Source of the DNA: Planctomycetaceae bacterium
GTDB lineage: Bacteria > Planctomycetota > Planctomycetia > Planctomycetales > Planctomycetaceae
Length of the DNA: 8,375 nt
Direction: 5' to 3'
Assembly: GCA_003503535.1 (NCBI GenBank)
Contig: DOCI01000076.1
Location: 6,734-15,108 of the forward strand
Each line of letters begins with the position of its first letter. The stretch's first letter is position 1. The translations under genes and the position numbers were made by a program. Under the pieces are notes generated by a model. It made no database searches. It was not told the DNA's origin and saw only the letters and a program-made list of their open reading frames with translations. Positions 6,528 to 8,375 of this stretch are shown one piece after another.

Positions 6528-6533
6528 ACGATT

Positions 6534-8375
6534 TTGAGTCGGATGATTGCCAGTTTGATTCTCATCATAGCAGGGATGGCACTTTTCAATGCCCCCTGCT
6601 CTGCTCATCCGATTTCTGTTTCTGATGTGTTTGTCGAAATTGAACCCGAACGGCTCGCGACTCGCATCGAAGTGTATATTGAGGATCTGTATCTGTTTCA
6701 CAATCTCCCGCTTGATTCCGACAATAAGCTTTCTGTCGAGCAGATAAAACGGGGGATAGAATTGCACCGCAGTTTTCTGGAGAAGAATTTTCTGATTCTC
6801 GATCAGGACGGGACTCCCCTAACGCCCAAATTTCTTTCCGTCGATGAACAGGATCTTCCCGGCGTTGCGATTCCGTTTGAACAATTGATGTTCTTCAAAC
6901 TGTTTTATCACTTTGAATATCCCATCCCGGAGCCGCCTCAATTTTTGACGTTCCTGCACAAGTTCGTGAATGAGAAATCGGCTTTTCCTGCGGAAGTGCA
7001 GGTCAAAGTAAAACCCCCTTATGGCAGGCGTCTGCAAAGCCTGCTGCTGCCCAATCAGCCCTGGACGACTGAGATTCCGACGAAGGAATCAGCAACAAAA
7101 GAGGCGGAACTCTCACCTCAGGAACAGATGGAACAGGATCGTCAGAATTCTCTGGGGATGCGATCTTATGGCGAAACCTACGCATTTCTGTATGTGGAGC
7201 CGAATGAAATTCGTCTGGAAACATTGGTGCCGCTGGCGACACTCTCAGGATCACTCGACATCGCTGCGGACCCAACCGGCAAACTCGATTTGAAGCAGCA
7301 GAAAGAATTGAAACCGAAAATCGAAGAGTTGTTCCGCAAGTCGATTCAGTTGAAAACCGATGGCGAGTCCACGCAAGTGGAATTCGATCGCATTGAATTT
7401 TTCGGAGTCGCCATTCGCGATTTTTCCAGGAACCGCCCGCCGCAAGTCGTCAGTATGGCGAATGCCCGAGTGGGTGTCATTCTTTCAATCGCCAGAACAC
7501 CTTCAGATAATAATGTGGAACTGAAATGGGAGCTGTTCAATGAGTTTTTGTATCAGGTCAGTTTGATTCTCGTGCAGGGAGAGAGTACCGAGCAGAAAAC
7601 ATTGCGGCAGGTGGACGAACAGAATGTAATTACGTATTCGATTATTCATCAAGATAATAACAATACCAATCTTATATCATTAGGACGAGAACTGCAGAGG
7701 CAATTGAAAGGTCTTCATACTGGGCAATCAGTAATCACCATTCTGAGTTGGTCTTTATTTTTGCAGGCTGTCTGCCTGATTTTAACCTTCATGGTTTCGA
7801 AGCAAACTTCAATTGAATATCGAAGAAAAGTGAATCTTTCGCGGTGGGTTCTCAGTTTTTGTGTGCTAATAATATTCAGTTTTATAGTCGTGATGTGCTT
7901 AGTCGATCAGTCAGCGATTACTGAATTTGAGTCCAAGGTGAATGCCGAGGAAATCACAGAACAACTCTTAACCCAGGTTTATCAGGCTGTGAATGAACGG
8001 GACGAAACTGCAACATTCGAAGCATTGGAAAATGTCGTTTCCGGACCTCTGCTGCGAGAGATGTATCTGGAGATTCGTCAATCGCTGACGATGGAAACAC
8101 AGAACGGAGCGGTTGGGCAGGCGGGTGCTGTTGAAGTTGAGTCCTGCGAATTACTCTCCAACAATTTCAATTCTGAAGCAGGCCCAAAATTTCGTTATCT
8201 GTGCCGCTGGAATGTGCCGGGGCGTGTGGAACATTGGGGGCACATTCACGAACGAACAAACAGCTATCTGGCGGAAATTCAGATCTCTGCTGAGCCGAAT
8301 GGTCAAGGACAGCACCAGTGGAAAATTACGGAACTTGAGCTGCAGAATGTGGATCAGAAGCCGATTTCCACCTCT
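6534..8375 (+). CDS. Exported two-TM protein with duplicated N-terminal domain, function unknown (3' end outside window)
   Basis: The frame stays open to the last base (611 codons from the ATG at 6543), so the C-terminus is missing; residues here are numbered from that ATG. Residues 1-21 form a signal peptide with a C-S-A cleavage site before HPISVSD. The ATG form has no positive n-region, while starting at TTG 6534 adds Met-Ser-Arg, so TTG is preferred; an in-frame stop at 6516-6518 limits the start. Residues 28-140 and about 212-345 look like two copies of one domain. Both contain E-P, then K-L 27-28 residues later, then F-x-x-K 16-17 residues later, then D-G. Two transmembrane helices follow (about 397-419 and 435-455), joined by a basic loop (SKQTSIEYRRKVNLSR), which predicts both flanking domains to be outside the cytoplasm. 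The C-terminal domain (from 456) has an acidic helical start and an H-W-G-H-I-H motif (564-569), and is possibly an NTF2/SnoaL-like fold. The AHP-like mature N-terminus recalls HupE/UreJ-related proteins. I cannot name its function. Confidence 0.85.
   Translation, partial: MSRMIASLILIIAGMALFNAPCSAHPISVSDVFVEIEPERLATRIEVYIEDLYLFHNLPLDSDNKLSVEQIKRGIELHRSFLEKNFLILDQDGTPLTPKFLSVDEQDLPGVAIPFEQLMFFKLFYHFEYPIPEPPQFLTFLHKFVNEKSAFPAEVQVKVKPPYGRRLQSLLLPNQPWTTEIPTKESATKEAELSPQEQMEQDRQNSLGMRSYGETYAFLYVEPNEIRLETLVPLATLSGSLDIAADPTGKLDLKQQKELKPKIEELFRKSIQLKTDGESTQVEFDRIEFFGVAIRDFSRNRPPQVVSMANARVGVILSIARTPSDNNVELKWELFNEFLYQVSLILVQGESTEQKTLRQVDEQNVITYSIIHQDNNNTNLISLGRELQRQLKGLHTGQSVITILSWSLFLQAVCLILTFMVSKQTSIEYRRKVNLSRWVLSFCVLIIFSFIVVMCLVDQSAITEFESKVNAEEITEQLLTQVYQAVNERDETATFEALENVVSGPLLREMYLEIRQSLTMETQNGAVGQAGAVEVESCELLSNNFNSEAGPKFRYLCRWNVPGRVEHWGHIHERTNSYLAEIQISAEPNGQGQHQWKITELELQNVDQKPISTS

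Larger units (their letters stand above)
6286..6533. other. Repeat-rich intergenic region after purD
   Basis: No gene and no T-tailed terminator is visible in these roughly 250 bases. They contain a string beginning GAAACGCGGATGAACACAGA (6305-6325), a large imperfect palindrome (6343-6421) and a small perfect hairpin (6489-6503), which are listed separately. The mixture looks like an accumulation site for dispersed intergenic repeats. Whether the purD transcript ends at the large palindrome is not clear. Confidence 0.5.

Noticed and set aside
6489..7445. Several short open frames (64-92 codons) on both strands inside the membrane-protein region
   Set aside because: One continuous plus-strand frame with a signal peptide, domains and membrane helices covers the region; the short frames overlap it and show no features.

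Overview
This window looks like an ordinary chromosomal stretch of a planctomycete, probably from the Gimesia/Rubinisphaera/Planctomyces neighbourhood. The evidence is base composition near 50% GC, an almost complete lack of Shine-Dalgarno sequences, monocistronic genes separated by roomy intergenic regions with palindromic repeats, and the typical family mix (sialidase-like Asp-box protein, Ldh2-type dehydrogenase, receiver-less sigma-54 activator, exported 'AHP' protein). The taxonomic call rests on remembered family resemblance, not a search.

Layout from left to right. Positions 1-612 hold the 3' end of a BNR/Asp-box sialidase-like gene. Positions 735-1772 hold a complete Ldh2-family NAD(P)-dependent dehydrogenase. 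A 180-base gap with a plausible promoter and a well-formed leader hairpin leads into sat (ATP sulfurylase, 1953-3209). A C(UUCG)G hairpin, a bidirectional intrinsic terminator (3236-3268) and a perfect 24-bp inverted repeat (3290-3358) lie between sat and the convergent minus-strand gene at 3396-4445. That gene encodes a sigma-54-dependent activator consisting only of an AAA+ domain and a Fis-type helix-turn-helix. An AT-rich divergent region of 430 bases (4446-4875) separates it from purD (4876-6285, GAR synthetase with a family-atypical insertion and a charged tail). A 250-base gene-free stretch (6286-6533) contains several palindromes. From about 6534 to the right edge runs one uninterrupted reading frame of more than 600 codons with no stop inside the window: an exported, two-transmembrane-helix protein of unrecognised function.

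The genes do not form an obvious pathway. sat (sulfate activation) and purD (purine synthesis) are housekeeping genes with their own signals. The sialidase-like protein and the dehydrogenase could be a small catabolic pair. The regulator sits alone and its targets cannot be read from the window. No defence system, CRISPR array, prophage, transposase, tRNA or rRNA was found.

The most interesting object is the C-terminally open membrane protein at 6534-8375. Its periplasmic part appears to be an internal duplication of one domain, followed by a transmembrane hairpin and a second extracytoplasmic domain carrying a His-rich HWGHIH motif. Second in interest are the palindromic repeats at 3290-3358 and 6343-6421, which look like copies of dispersed elements, and the sat leader hairpin.
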